Positions 52,861 through 62,519 of a stretch of DNA of 64,000 bases are shown in pieces. The position numbers and the translations under genes are program-made. Below the pieces are notes generated by a model, which saw nothing but the letters and a program-made list of their open reading frames with translations, did no database searches and was not told the origin of the DNA. The stretch comes from an uncultured Alphaproteobacteria bacterium (lineage in GTDB: Bacteria > Pseudomonadota > Alphaproteobacteria > Rhodobacterales > Rhodobacteraceae), in NCBI GenBank assembly GCA_902600895.1, contig CACKLF010000001.1, positions 62,001 through 126,000 of the forward strand, given 5' to 3'. Numbering within the stretch: the first letter of the stretch is position 1; each line of letters opens with the position of its first letter.

Positions 52861-54564
52861 ATGAGGGATAAATATTCAGAGATAGTAATGCGGTATAAAT
52901 CAGACATAGAAATAGCGCGGGATGCTTCTAAGTTACCAATCCAAGACATAGGGAATAAGTTAAACATCCCGTCAAATCACCTGCTACCATTTGGGCATGA
53001 TAAGGCAAAAGTTTCCACAGAGTTTATTGAACATATAAATGAAAATTCCGATGGTAAACTTATACTTGTTACAGCTATAAATCCTACTCCTGCCGGTGAA
53101 GGTAAAACTACCACGACTGTAGGTCTTGGGGACGGTCTTAACAAAATTGGGAAAAAAGCTGCCATTTGTATAAGAGAAGCATCTTTGGGCCCATGCTTTG
53201 GTATGAAAGGAGGAGCGGCAGGCGGTGGGTATGCCCAAGTCATTCCCATGGAAGAAATGAACTTACATTTTACTGGTGATTTTCACGCTATCACTAGTGC
53301 ACACAACCTACTATCTGCCATGATTGATAACCATATTTATTGGGGAAACCAGCTTGGAATTGATCAGAGGAGAGTGGTGTGGAAAAGAGTGCTAGACATG
53401 AATGATAGGGCTCTAAGACAAATAACTGTCAGTTTAGGTGGTATTGCAAATGGGTTTCCCCGTGAGGGTGGTTTTGATATAACAGTAGCTTCAGAGGTTA
53501 TGGCAATATTGTGTCTTGCAACTGATTTAGAGGATTTACAAGAACGATTAGGTAATATTATTGTAGCTTATAGACGTGATAAATCGCCTGTTTTTTGTAG
53601 AGATTTGAAAGCTGATGGGGCAATGACAGTGCTTCTGAAACAGGCTATGCAACCCAATATTGTTCAGACCTTAGAAAATAATCCAGCGTTTGTGCACGGT
53701 GGTCCGTTTGCTAACATAGCTCATGGTTGCAACTCGGTAATTGCTACCAAGACTGCATTAAAGCTTGCAGACTACGTGGTAACTGAGGCAGGGTTTGGAG
53801 CTGATCTTGGCGCAGAGAAATTTCTTAATATAAAATGTAGGAAAGGTAAATTAAAGCCTTCTGTCATAGTTATTGTGGCCACTGTTAGAGCAATGAAAAT
53901 GAATGGTGGGGTGATGAAATCTGATTTAGATGCAGAAAATGTTATGGCAGTAAAAGAAGGTTGTTCGAACCTGGGTAGGCATATAGAAAATATGAAATCT
54001 TTTGGAGTGCCAGTTATTGTTGCAATAAACCACTTTGTTAAGGACACCGACTACGAGGTTGCTGCAATTTCTGATTTTGTAAAGTTACAAGGTTCAGAGG
54101 CTATAGTATGCAAGCACTGGGCAAATGGCTCGGACGGCACTATTGAGCTTGCCGACAGAGTAGTGGAGTTGGCCGACAGTAAAGAGGGAGATTTCAAATT
54201 TCTTTATGAAGATTCACTTCCTCTGTTAGACAAGATACAAATTATAGCTAAAAGGATTTATCGAGCAGATGAGGCGGTTATTAGTGGTACCATTAAAGAT
54301 CAATTAGCAGTCTGGGAGAAGGCGGGTTATGGAAATTTGCCAGTCTGTATGGCCAAGACTCAGTATAGCTTTTCTACTGATCCTAATCTTCGTGGTGCCC
54401 CAGAAGGACATTCAATTCCAATCAGAGAGGTAAGGTTGTCAGCTGGAGCCGGGTTTATTGTAGCAATTTGTGGTGATATTATGACTATGCCAGGGTTGCC
54501 TAGCAAGCCAGCTGCAGAAAATATTATGCTTAATGAAAACGACCTAATCGAAGGCCTTTTTTAG
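52861..54564 (+). CDS. fhs: Formate--tetrahydrofolate ligase
   Basis: Fhs makes 10-formyl-THF from formate, THF and ATP, or runs in reverse to yield ATP. The 567-residue protein has the P-loop [18 protein letters not shown], then [34 protein letters not shown] (segments [33 protein letters not shown]) and [16 protein letters not shown]. It forms an operon with folD (10 bp gap). Together they join the formyl, methenyl and methylene levels of the folate C1 pool and so can oxidise or supply C1 units near the DmdA-like gene. Confidence 0.97.
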   Translation: MRDKYSEIVMRYKSDIEIARDASKLPIQDIGNKLNIPSNHLLPFGHDKAKVSTEFIEHINENSDGKLILVTAINPTPAGEGKTTTTVGLGDGLNKIGKKAAICIREASLGPCFGMKGGAAGGGYAQVIPMEEMNLHFTGDFHAITSAHNLLSAMIDNHIYWGNQLGIDQRRVVWKRVLDMNDRALRQITVSLGGIANGFPREGGFDITVASEVMAILCLATDLEDLQERLGNIIVAYRRDKSPVFCRDLKADGAMTVLLKQAMQPNIVQTLENNPAFVHGGPFANIAHGCNSVIATKTALKLADYVVTEAGFGADLGAEKFLNIKCRKGKLKPSVIVIVATVRAMKMNGGVMKSDLDAENVMAVKEGCSNLGRHIENMKSFGVPVIVAINHFVKDTDYEVAAISDFVKLQGSEAIVCKHWANGSDGTIELADRVVELADSKEGDFKFLYEDSLPLLDKIQIIAKRIYRADEAVISGTIKDQLAVWEKAGYGNLPVCMAKTQYSFSTDPNLRGAPEGHSIPIREVRLSAGAGFIVAICGDIMTMPGLPSKPAAENIMLNENDLIEGLF

Positions 54565-54573
54565 GAGTGAAAA

Positions 54574-55479
54574 ATGGTTGGAAAACTATTGGATGGTAAA
54601 AATTTTTCTGCTCAAATAAGAGAAAAAGTTTCACTCCAAGTAAAAAAATTAATTGAAAATGAAGGGGTAACTCCTGGTCTTGCAGTGATATTAGTGGGCG
54701 AGGACCCAGCTAGTCAGGTATATGTAAAGAGTAAAGGTAAACAAACCGTAGAGGTAGGGATGAATTCGTATGAGTACAGGCTGGATAAAAATACTTCAGA
54801 AAAGGAACTCCTTACTTTAATTAAAAAGCTGAATAACGATAAAAATGTTCACGGTATTTTATGCCAACTTCCTCTGCCAGATCATTTAAATTCAGATCTT
54901 GTTATTAACGCTATAAGTCCTCATAAAGATGTGGATGGCTTTCACATATCTAACGTTGGCCTTCTGGGTACCGGTCAAAAAGCAATGGTGCCGTGCACAC
55001 CATTAGGTTGTTTGCTCATGTTAAGAGAAGAGATAGGCGACATGTCTGGGAAAAATGCAATAATAATTGGACGGTCAAACATTGTGGGAAAACCAATGGC
55101 GCATCTATTAATAAAAGAAAACTGTACTGTCACCGTAGCTCATAGTCGAACAAAAAAAATTCAGAAACTATGTAGCACTGCAGACATTTTGATTGCTGCG
55201 GTAGGTAGACCAGAGCTGATAAAGGAAGACTGGGTAAAAGAAGGGGCAACAGTAATAGATGTTGGTATAAATAGAATAGAACAGGATCTCAATATTAATC
55301 CAAAGGGGTATAAAATTGTTGGAGACGTAGACTTTGAGGGTGTAAAGAAAAGGGCAGGCGCAATTACTCCAGTCCCAGGTGGCATAGGGCCCATGACTAT
55401 AGCTTGCTTACTGTCAAATACACTGGTTGCATGTTGTAGGGCAAATAATCTTCAAGAGCCGAAAGGTCTCACAGCTTAA
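54574..55479 (+). CDS. folD: Methylene-THF dehydrogenase/methenyl-THF cyclohydrolase
   Basis: FolD links methylene-THF, methenyl-THF and formyl-THF using NADP. The 301-residue protein shows the substrate-binding [14 protein letters not shown] (catalytic Lys in the KSK stretch), [10 protein letters not shown], the NADP site [12 protein letters not shown] and the C-terminal [22 protein letters not shown] at 54574 has AGGAG 7-8 nt upstream. Its 3' end overlaps that of rimO by 4 bp on the opposite strand. Confidence 0.97.
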   Translation: MVGKLLDGKNFSAQIREKVSLQVKKLIENEGVTPGLAVILVGEDPASQVYVKSKGKQTVEVGMNSYEYRLDKNTSEKELLTLIKKLNNDKNVHGILCQLPLPDHLNSDLVINAISPHKDVDGFHISNVGLLGTGQKAMVPCTPLGCLLMLREEIGDMSGKNAIIIGRSNIVGKPMAHLLIKENCTVTVAHSRTKKIQKLCSTADILIAAVGRPELIKEDWVKEGATVIDVGINRIEQDLNINPKGYKIVGDVDFEGVKKRAGAITPVPGGIGPMTIACLLSNTLVACCRANNLQEPKGLTA

Positions 55480-56822
55480 ATTATTTTTCCCCAAAGATCA
55501 TACTCGGAGTAATCTTCAACAATTACTCTACAAAAATCACCAGGTTGGAGGCGGTCGAAGTTTGATTCAATAAAAAGGGTTCCATCAATTTCGGGGGCAT
55601 CAGCCTTAGTCCTGCATATTGCACTAACACTATTTACTTCATCAACGATTACTTCTTGTATTGAACCAACCTTCTTTTCTAGATTTATAGTTGATATCTC
55701 TTGTGCTTTTTTCATAAATTTATCATACCTTTGGTTTTTAATTGCTTCAGGCACTTGATCTGGCATCTCATAGGATTTTGCTCCTTTAACATTTTCATAC
55801 TTAAAGCAGCCTATTCTATCTATTTGCATTTCCTCAATCCAATTTAAAAGGCTTTGGAAGTGTTCTTCGGTTTCACCAGGAAAACCAACTATGAAACTCG
55901 AGCGAATTGTTAAGTCAGGACACATTTTTCTCCAAAGCGTAATCTTTTCAGAGATATTTTTATGATTTGCTGGGCGAGCCATTTTCTTTAGTATGTCTGG
56001 GTGGCTGTGTTGAAAGGGAATATCTAAGTAAGGCAATATCTTTCTTTCCGTCATTAAGGGGATTAATTTTTCAACTGACGGATATGGATAGACATAGTGT
56101 AATCTGATCCACATGTCTAACTTACCCAGCTCTTTTGCTAGTTCAAAAATATCCCCATATTGTTCTTTTTCGTTAGTGAATTTTAATTTATCAAATCCAT
56201 AAGCTGATGTATCTTGAGATATGACGAGTAATTCTTTGACACCTGCCTCAGCTAATCTAACAGCCTCATTTATAATGTGGGACTTTTTTCTGGAAACTAG
56301 CGGGCCCCTCAAATCCGGTATGATACAAAATTTACATTTGTGATTGCATCCTTCTGATATCTTTAGATATGAGTAATGACGTGGAGTGAGTTTTACGCCA
56401 GAATTAGGTACCAAATTGAGGAATGGCTCGTTTTTTGGTGGTAGGACTTTGTGTACTTCCTTTATGACCTGTTCATACTGATGTGGCCCAGTAATCGCCA
56501 GTACATTTGGGTTGGTTTTCGAAATTAAGTCTTTCTCTTTTCCCAAGCATCCAGTTACGATTACTTTACCATTTTTTGTTATTGCTTCCTGAATGGAATT
56601 TAAGCTTTCTTCCCTAGCACTATCTAGAAAACCACATGTATTAACAATTACAGCATCAGCATCTTCATATGATGGTGAAATAATATACCCCTCTGCCTTT
56701 AGGCGAGTTAAAATCCTCTCGCTATCAACTAAGGCTTTGGGACACCCCAAGCTGACCAAACCTACTTTGTTTTCTGCCCCTTGTATGTTTTTATGCATTT
56801 TTTCCATCTTAAAGGCTTTCAA
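55476..56822 (-). CDS. rimO: Ribosomal protein S12 methylthiotransferase RimO
   Basis: RimO is a radical-SAM enzyme that adds a methylthio group to Asp of ribosomal protein S12. The 448-residue protein has the UPF0004 domain ([31 protein letters not shown]), the radical-SAM cluster motif [19 protein letters not shown] (CxxxCxxC) and a C-terminal TRAM domain ([27 protein letters not shown] in segments [26 protein letters not shown]). Three Cys in the N-terminal domain bind the second cluster. It overlaps the DmdA-like gene by 4 bp (56819-56822), so they are co-translated. Confidence 0.95.
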   Translation of the reverse strand: MKAFKMEKMHKNIQGAENKVGLVSLGCPKALVDSERILTRLKAEGYIISPSYEDADAVIVNTCGFLDSAREESLNSIQEAITKNGKVIVTGCLGKEKDLISKTNPNVLAITGPHQYEQVIKEVHKVLPPKNEPFLNLVPNSGVKLTPRHYSYLKISEGCNHKCKFCIIPDLRGPLVSRKKSHIINEAVRLAEAGVKELLVISQDTSAYGFDKLKFTNEKEQYGDIFELAKELGKLDMWIRLHYVYPYPSVEKLIPLMTERKILPYLDIPFQHSHPDILKKMARPANHKNISEKITLWRKMCPDLTIRSSFIVGFPGETEEHFQSLLNWIEEMQIDRIGCFKYENVKGAKSYEMPDQVPEAIKNQRYDKFMKKAQEISTINLEKKVGSIQEVIVDEVNSVSAICRTKADAPEIDGTLFIESNFDRLQPGDFCRVIVEDYSEYDLWGKII

Positions 56823-57946
56823 ATAAAACTTTTTTCGTGGATTATTGCAGATCTTGTCCCAACTGGAGTCTGTATATATACCTGATCACCTTCATTCCAG
56901 CATTCCCTAGATATCATTCCCAAAGCAACGTTGGTTTGGAAATCTGGTGAAAATGCAGCAGAAGTAATCTGTCCAACATTTTTATTCTTGTAATTAATTG
57001 GCCAAGGTTCCATGCAGTAAGGTAATGCTCCACCGTCTATTTCAATCGACCTTATAATTTGCATTACTCCGTTATCAAGAACTTCATTTAGGGCCTTATC
57101 GCCAATAAAAGGTTTCACTTTTCCAGTACTCCAATCAATGCCCTTTTTACAAAACCTTTCTAGCCCACATTCAATTGGGTTGTTGATAATAGTCATGTCA
57201 TTACCGTAGGAAAGTAGGCCCGCTTCCACCCTTTCAATTCCATTAGGACAGCCTGCCGCAACATTTAGAGACTTCCCAGCCTCAAAAAAAGCATCCCACA
57301 TATCCTCAGCATACTTTTCATTTTCAACATAAATTTCAAACCCTCCTTGCTTTGAGAATCCAGATCTTGCTGCGATGAAACTGGTATCCTTAAATGGAAC
57401 TTTTACTATTGAGAATAATTTCATATTTTCAAAATTCATAGAAAAAACGTTTTGCATCAGTTTATTCGAAAGGGGGCCTTGAATTGCTAGTATTGAAACA
57501 TCTGGTTCTGAAATTTTAACATCGAGGGCTAAACCAGTAGCAATTCCAGAAACCCACAGTAGGACATCACTGTCAGCAATTGATATCCAATACCTATTCT
57601 CACCTACTTGGACTATTACTGGATCATTTAATATACCGCCTGATAAATTAGTTAAAGGAGCATAAAGACATTTATCTACACTTAAATTTCTTAAATCTCT
57701 GGGTGTAAGCATCTCGATGAGTTTCTTTGAATCAGGACCAGTTATCTCCACTTGTCTCTCACAGGCAACATCCCATACTTGTACAGCGTTTTTTAAATGA
57801 TGGTAGTCTTCCTCAACAGACTTAAAAACTGTTGGCAGTAGCATATGATTATAAACAGTAAAGCTGGTCACACCTGCTTCAAATACTTTTTTTGAAAAAG
57901 GAGTTTGCCTTAACCTTCTAGTTATTGAAATTTTATGATCAGTCAT
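56819..57946 (-). CDS. DmdA/GcvT-like aminomethyltransferase, probable DMSP demethylase
   Basis: DmdA transfers a methyl group from dimethylsulfoniopropionate to THF. The 375-residue protein belongs to the GcvT fold and resembles DmdA in [30 protein letters not shown] (segments [30 protein letters not shown]), [27 protein letters not shown], and [13 protein letters not shown]. That N-terminal pair of motifs is typical of DmdA rather than GcvT. Close paralogues with unknown substrates exist, so the assignment needs a tree. It is transcribed with rimO and faces the fhs-folD pair, which handle its possible C1 product. Confidence 0.7.
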   Translation of the reverse strand: MTDHKISITRRLRQTPFSKKVFEAGVTSFTVYNHMLLPTVFKSVEEDYHHLKNAVQVWDVACERQVEITGPDSKKLIEMLTPRDLRNLSVDKCLYAPLTNLSGGILNDPVIVQVGENRYWISIADSDVLLWVSGIATGLALDVKISEPDVSILAIQGPLSNKLMQNVFSMNFENMKLFSIVKVPFKDTSFIAARSGFSKQGGFEIYVENEKYAEDMWDAFFEAGKSLNVAAGCPNGIERVEAGLLSYGNDMTIINNPIECGLERFCKKGIDWSTGKVKPFIGDKALNEVLDNGVMQIIRSIEIDGGALPYCMEPWPINYKNKNVGQITSAAFSPDFQTNVALGMISRECWNEGDQVYIQTPVGTRSAIIHEKSFI

Positions 57947-58122
57947 ATTTAATTTGCACCTGTAATTATTAAAGACTAGCTACAATTAGTTGACTTGTTT
58001 GTAAATTAAAAATAGAGCTTCGAAATAAATTTGTTCTAATAACGTGGTGTTGGTATTATTAATGTGGCTGAATTATGAGCCTTTAAATGGATTAACCAAG
58101 AAATTATAGGTTATAATTAACA

Positions 58123-58569
58123 ATGGATATTAAGATTTTTATAATAAATGGTCCCAATTTAAATCTTTTAGGCCGGCGTGAGAATAATATATATGGAGAT
58201 AAAACTCTTGGAGACATAGAGAAATTATGCGAAGAAAAAATACAGAATTTTGCAGGAGCTTCCATATCTTTTTTTCAGTCAAACTCCGAAAGTCAACTTA
58301 TAGGCTGGATACACCAGGCACTTGATGAGGCGTATGCCATAGTTATAAATCCGGCTGGATACACACATACATCCGTGGCTATTTTGGACGCTTTGCGAAT
58401 ATTTAATGGACCTGTTGTGGAGGTGCATTTGAGTGATATTACACAAAGAGAACATTTTAGGAAATTTTCATATGTTTCTGAACGAGCCGATAAAGTTATT
58501 AAAGGGAAGGGACCTGAAGGCTATATAGAAGCCTTAGATTTTTTGGCATCAAAATTTTTCAAAAGTTGA
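58123..58569 (+). CDS. aroQ: 3-dehydroquinate dehydratase, type II
   Basis: AroQ catalyses the third step of the shikimate pathway. The 148-residue protein has NGPNLNLLGRRENNIYGDKTLGD with the catalytic Tyr in NIYG, NSESQLIGWIHQA, INPAGYTHTSVAILDAL and VEVHLSDITQREHFR with the catalytic His. The size and set of motifs are exactly those of the dodecameric type II enzyme. Its last 49 bp overlap the convergent Nudix gene. ATG at 58123 follows a weak ribosome binding site. Confidence 0.96.
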   Translation: MDIKIFIINGPNLNLLGRRENNIYGDKTLGDIEKLCEEKIQNFAGASISFFQSNSESQLIGWIHQALDEAYAIVINPAGYTHTSVAILDALRIFNGPVVEVHLSDITQREHFRKFSYVSERADKVIKGKGPEGYIEALDFLASKFFKS

Positions 58570-59030
58570 ATAAGGCTTTTATTTTTAATAAAGCTTTCAG
58601 CATCTTTCGGATCAATCCATTTCAAAGTTCTCATATTTTTCTCTGGGAATTCATTTTTTTGGCTAATCATTTTCATGGGAAAAACATCAACGATACATTT
58701 AATGGGAGAACCATTTTTTAAAATTTTTGTAAAATCAAAATTACCAAACTTTTTTTTACTACAAATTCCTAAAATTCCAGCTTCCTCCCATGCTTCGACT
58801 GCAGCACTCCTGAAAGGACCCAATTCTTTTTGTATCCAACCTTTTGGAATAATCCAGCTTTTCGTTGTAAGGCTGGTAATCAAGAGAATCTGCAGCTTTT
58901 TTTCAACCCATTTATAGCAGAGGCAGCCGACTTGTTTTCTTAGTTGATCTTGAATATTTGAAGCTTTATCCACACCAAGTGTTAATTTACGCATTTGCGC
59001 TTTGAGAGAACTCTCTAATTCGTCTTTCAT
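58521..59030 (-). CDS. Nudix hydrolase (diphosphoinositol polyphosphate phosphohydrolase-like)
   Basis: The 169-residue protein has LRKQVGCLCYKWVEKKLQILLIT and the Nudix region IPKGWIQKELGPFRSAAVEAWEEAGI (segments SWIIPKGWIQKELGPFRSA; AVEAWEEAGI), as in the small DIPP/PKGW Nudix group common in Alphaproteobacteria. The Nudix Arg-Glu pair reads Glu-Ala-Trp-Glu-Glu, a known variation in this group. Substrates are nucleotide or inositol pyrophosphates. Its 3' 49 bp overlap aroQ. Confidence 0.78.
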   Translation of the reverse strand: MKDELESSLKAQMRKLTLGVDKASNIQDQLRKQVGCLCYKWVEKKLQILLITSLTTKSWIIPKGWIQKELGPFRSAAVEAWEEAGILGICSKKKFGNFDFTKILKNGSPIKCIVDVFPMKMISQKNEFPEKNMRTLKWIDPKDAESFIKNKSLIQLLKNFDAKKSKASI

Positions 59031-59287
59031 ATATTCTGCCCGTTTTATATTTTTATGGCCTTGAGGCTCTTATTTAGATAAGTTATACGATAAAGTAATT
59101 TAACAATCAAATTTTTGTTGTTAATATTGTAACCATTGAAACTTTAAGTTTTTAACTAACCTACTTAATGCAGGCTCACCCTAATGGTTTTCCAATTCGG
59201 TTCATCTAATGGCCTGTCTACTTTCTTAGGTGCATTTAGTGAAAAAGTTTAAGAAAATTGTACAAAAGATTTCCTTGCAAATAATTA

Positions 59288-60550
59288 CTAGTTTCCAGGA
59301 GCTTTTTTCCCGAGAACAAATATGCCAATTAGGAAAAATAGAACTGCTGTCACCATTCCTGCTCTTTCATTCCCAGTCCAGAGGATTAGAGAGGCATAAA
59401 CGGCAGGGCCAACAAAGGACGTTATTTTTCCAGCTAGCATATAAAAGCCAAATATTTTTGCTGTGTGCTCAGCAGGAGCAACTCGTGATACCAATGATCT
59501 GCTCGCGGCTTGTACAGGACCAATAAAAAGACCTCCAATTAATGCCATAATCCAAAATACCTGAGCATTTGGCGCTACCAAAAAACCTATTCCGACGATG
59601 AAAAGGCTAACCAATGAGACACGTATGGTTAAAAATGCTCCAAACCGATCATCAAACCACCCACCAATAAGTGCTCCAACTCCACAGCTCAGATTTACAG
59701 CTATAGCAAAGTAGAGAACCTCCGTATTTGTAAAACCAAAGACCTTAGCAGCAAATATTCCAGCAAAAGCAAATACAACGCTCAATCCATCAGCATAAAA
59801 CATCCTAGCAACAAAAAATCTAGCAAAACCAGGTACTTTAATTATTTCATTCCAGCCACTTTTGATTATTTCTACTGGATTTGAGATATCAGATGCTGCA
59901 GGTGCTTCTCTGACGAAAAAGAACAGCGGAAGACTGAATATTAGTAGCCATAGGCCAGCCAGTATCATTGTAGCTCTCACGTGTTCTGATTTGTCTTTAT
60001 CAAGACCAAAGGGAGCGCTTTCAGGTAATATAAAAATAAACAGAGCTATGGCTAAAGCCACTATTGCTCCAAAGTAACCTACGCCCCAAGCCCAACCTGA
60101 AACTCTGCCAATATTTTCCTTTGTCGCTACAGAAGGTAGCAAAGCATTGTAAAAGACAAACATTAACTCATTTGCCACTATAGAAAAAAAAGATAAAACG
60201 ATGGCTATCCAAAAAAAGGAAGGTATAGGCTCAGCACTCCACAAGAAAATTGTAGCTACAATTCCTATCGTTGTAGTAACTGCTAAGAATATTTTTCTTC
60301 TTGCATTTGCATCAGCAAGACCTCCAAGTATTGGCCCAATGAGTGCTACAGTTAATGCGGCTACAGAGGTCATGTAGCCCCAGTAAGCAGTGCCATTCTC
60401 AGGTGCTATGGTTGTTGTGAAATAAACAGCAAAAATAAAGGTAGCGTGTATCGCTCCAACAGCAGAATTTCCAACATCAAATAAAGCATAGGCAACAGTT
60501 GCTAGTGAACCATTCTTGCCCCCGTTCTTAGTTTGGTTTTGCATTAGCAC
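59288..60550 (-). CDS. UMF1-like MFS transporter
   Basis: The 420-residue protein has about 12 membrane segments. Motifs are YALFDVGNSAVGAIHATFIFAVYF near the N-terminus, SVAALTVALIGPILGGLADANARRK with the MFS cytoplasmic motif after helix 2 (GPILGGLADANARRK) and ALIGGLFIGPVQAASRSLVSRVAP in the second half. This matches the UMF1 (Atg22-like) branch, whose members are thought to export small metabolites. It ends about 257 bp from the Nudix gene and is divergent from the nitrile hydratase genes. Confidence 0.8.
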   Translation of the reverse strand: MLMQNQTKNGGKNGSLATVAYALFDVGNSAVGAIHATFIFAVYFTTTIAPENGTAYWGYMTSVAALTVALIGPILGGLADANARRKIFLAVTTTIGIVATIFLWSAEPIPSFFWIAIVLSFFSIVANELMFVFYNALLPSVATKENIGRVSGWAWGVGYFGAIVALAIALFIFILPESAPFGLDKDKSEHVRATMILAGLWLLIFSLPLFFFVREAPAASDISNPVEIIKSGWNEIIKVPGFARFFVARMFYADGLSVVFAFAGIFAAKVFGFTNTEVLYFAIAVNLSCGVGALIGGWFDDRFGAFLTIRVSLVSLFIVGIGFLVAPNAQVFWIMALIGGLFIGPVQAASRSLVSRVAPAEHTAKIFGFYMLAGKITSFVGPAVYASLILWTGNERAGMVTAVLFFLIGIFVLGKKAPGN

Positions 60551-60685
60551 CTTTTCCTTTTGAAGTATATAAATAGATTATTTGGCTGATCTAAGCAATT
60601 TTTTTCTCTTAGACTTTCATTTATGCTGTTTTATGCTTAGCATATGTTTATAAGAAATATCTCAATATCAGTCTTTGTATAATCA

Positions 60686-61333
60686 ATGAGAATCGACATG
60701 CCCCACGATAGCCCTAACGACGAATCATCTAAGAATACTGAATTACCCGACAAAATGGCTATAAAAGTGAAATCTCTAGAGACTTTGCTAGTTAGTAGAG
60801 GTTTGGTTGACCCTGCAGCTTTAGACAAAATAATTGATTTCTATTCTAATAAGGTTGGACCACGTAATGGTGCATATTTGGTTGCAAGGTCTTGGGTCGA
60901 AAAGGATTTTGCTTCTAAACTTCTTTCGGATCCAACACCAGTTTTAAAGGATTTGGGCTTTAATGGCAGGCAAGGTGAGAATATAATTGTCTTAAAAAAT
61001 ACGAGTAAAATTCATAACTTAGTAGTTTGTACGCTCTGTTCTTGTTATCCTTGGCCGCTTTTAGGTCTGCCACCTTCATGGTATAAATCTGATGAGTATC
61101 GTTCTAGATCTGTTATAGAACCTCGGAAGGTATTACAAGAATTTGGGTTACACATTCCGAAAGAGACAAAGGTTAAGGTCTGGGACTCCACTGCTGAAAT
61201 AAGATATTTGGTGTTACCAATGAGACCAGAAGGTACAGATGGAATGTCAATTGATGAGCTTTCTGTGTTGGTTACCAGAGATAGTATGATTGGAGCAGGT
61301 TATGCCTTAACACCTGAAAAAATTAGTGAATAG
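60686..61333 (+). CDS. Nitrile hydratase alpha subunit (cobalt type)
   Basis: Nitrile hydratase turns nitriles into amides. The 215-residue alpha subunit carries the metal-claw motif CTLCSC at residues 115-120, with Cys115, Cys118 and Cys120 as ligands; Thr (not Ser) at the second position marks the cobalt type. PPSWYKSDEYRSRSVIEPRKVLQEFG and the C-terminal RPEGTDGMSIDELSVLVTRDSMIG (segments SRSVIEPRKVLQEFG; MSIDELSVLVTRDSMIG) are typical. The start at 60686 has only a weak ribosome binding site; ATG at 60698 is an alternative. The beta gene overlaps its 3' end by 8 bp. Confidence 0.95.
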   Translation: MRIDMPHDSPNDESSKNTELPDKMAIKVKSLETLLVSRGLVDPAALDKIIDFYSNKVGPRNGAYLVARSWVEKDFASKLLSDPTPVLKDLGFNGRQGENIIVLKNTSKIHNLVVCTLCSCYPWPLLGLPPSWYKSDEYRSRSVIEPRKVLQEFGLHIPKETKVKVWDSTAEIRYLVLPMRPEGTDGMSIDELSVLVTRDSMIGAGYALTPEKISE

Positions 61334-62000
61334 GCCTCATGACCTTGGTGGTATAAAAAACAAAAGACCAATACCCATATCTGCTGCTGATGATGATGAG
61401 AAAATAGGTTTGATTGCTAATACTTGGCAAACTAGGACACCAGCTATTACTTTGGCGATAGGCTTTCTAAGAGCATGGAATCTGGATACAACTCGGTTTT
61501 ATCGTGAATGTTTGCCTCCCAATGACTATCGAGAATCTTCTTATTATGAACGCTGGTTTTTAGCTTTGGAGAGAATGATTAAGGATTTTGAATTACTTTC
61601 ACCTCATAAGGTAGGAACCTATGCTGATAAAATTCTGAGAGCAAAAGATGTTTTTGAAATTCTTAGAAAGGGAGGACCATCAATTAGATCTAAGCTAGAA
61701 AGACCAAATTTTCTAGTAGGGGATATAGTACAAACAAAGAAGAACTATGAAAATGAGCTTGTTTACGGTGGTCATTCACGGTTGCCGAGATACGCAATGG
61801 GCAAGAAAGGGAAAATAGTGATCCATCATAATGCTCACGTCTTTCCCGACAGTAATGCTCACTTTAAAGGTGACGCGCCAGAGCACCTTTATTCTATCGA
61901 ATTCTCTTCGGAAGAACTATGGGGTTTGAAGTGTGAAAACAAAAATGACTCTGTTACCTTGGATTTGTGGGAACCTTATCTGGAAAAGGCAGATGGTTGA
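61326..62000 (+). CDS. Nitrile hydratase beta subunit
   Basis: The 224-residue protein opens MNRPHDLGG, the beta-subunit hallmark, and ends with the SH3-like domain: VGDIVQTKKNYENELVYGGHSRLPRYAMGKKGKIVIHHNAHVFPDSNAH (segments VGDIVQTK; GHSRLPRYAMGKKGKIVIHH; AHVFPDSNAH), then the contact stretch DLWEPYLE. It forms the alpha2beta2 enzyme with the previous gene. Its 5' end overlaps the alpha gene by 8 bp and its 3' end overlaps the accessory gene. Confidence 0.95.
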   Translation: MNRPHDLGGIKNKRPIPISAADDDEKIGLIANTWQTRTPAITLAIGFLRAWNLDTTRFYRECLPPNDYRESSYYERWFLALERMIKDFELLSPHKVGTYADKILRAKDVFEILRKGGPSIRSKLERPNFLVGDIVQTKKNYENELVYGGHSRLPRYAMGKKGKIVIHHNAHVFPDSNAHFKGDAPEHLYSIEFSSEELWGLKCENKNDSVTLDLWEPYLEKADG

Positions 62001-62304
62001 AATGGAAAACGATTTTTCAAAATATATTTCAGTTAAAAACTTCGATGAACCATGGCACGCAAATTTATTTGCCTTAACAGTTAGTTTAAGTGAAAGCGGT
62101 GTTTTTAGTTGGCCCGAGTGGGTGTCTATTTTTAGTAGTAACCTTGGTGCAAAAAAAATAAAAGATAATAATAGTAGAGATTATTTTTCTGTGTGGTTGT
62201 TTTCCCTTGAGGAAGTACTTTTAAGAAAGAATCAGATTTCCAAAGAAAATTTAAGAGAAGTTTTCAAAGAATTGGTATCAGCTCAAAACGAGTCAGCTCA
62301 TTGA
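61993..62304 (+). CDS. Nitrile hydratase accessory (activator) protein
   Basis: The product has 103 residues from the ATG at 61993, which overlaps the beta stop; an ATG at 62002 would give 100. It resembles beta-subunit-like activators: FDEPWHANLFALTVSLSESGVFSWPEW, then YFSVWLFSLEEVLLRKN. Such a protein chaperones cobalt insertion into the alpha subunit by shuttling it. It completes the alpha-beta-activator order of cobalt-type operons. No amidase gene follows in the window. Confidence 0.88.
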   Translation: MVEMENDFSKYISVKNFDEPWHANLFALTVSLSESGVFSWPEWVSIFSSNLGAKKIKDNNSRDYFSVWLFSLEEVLLRKNQISKENLREVFKELVSAQNESAH

Positions 62305-62361
62305 GATTCTAAAAATAAAAAAATAATTTTACTTTGAGTTATTTCTATTTCATATTGGGCA

Positions 62362-62437
62362 TACTCTTGGGGTGTTTCTGTTTGGAAGCTGAGATAAACC
62401 CATTGAACCTGAACCAGATAATGCTGGCGGAGGAAAG
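62362..62437 (+). promoter_or_regulatory. TPP (THI) riboswitch
   Basis: The conserved thi-box parts appear in order: CTTGGGGTG (62365), GCTGAGAT (62388), ACC, then GAACCTGAACCAGATAATGC (62405) and GGCGGAGGAAAG. This binds thiamine pyrophosphate in the mRNA leader and lies about 80 bp before thiB. A palindromic CTATAAAATTTTATAG follows near 62448 and may belong to the expression platform, ending or sequestering in the ligand-bound state. Confidence 0.93.
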
Positions 62438-62519
62438 AGATGAAGGACTATAAAATTTTATAGCATTAATTTTCTCCATTCTCAGTATTCAAATGACTAA
62501 CGTTTAAAAGGTGAAAATT

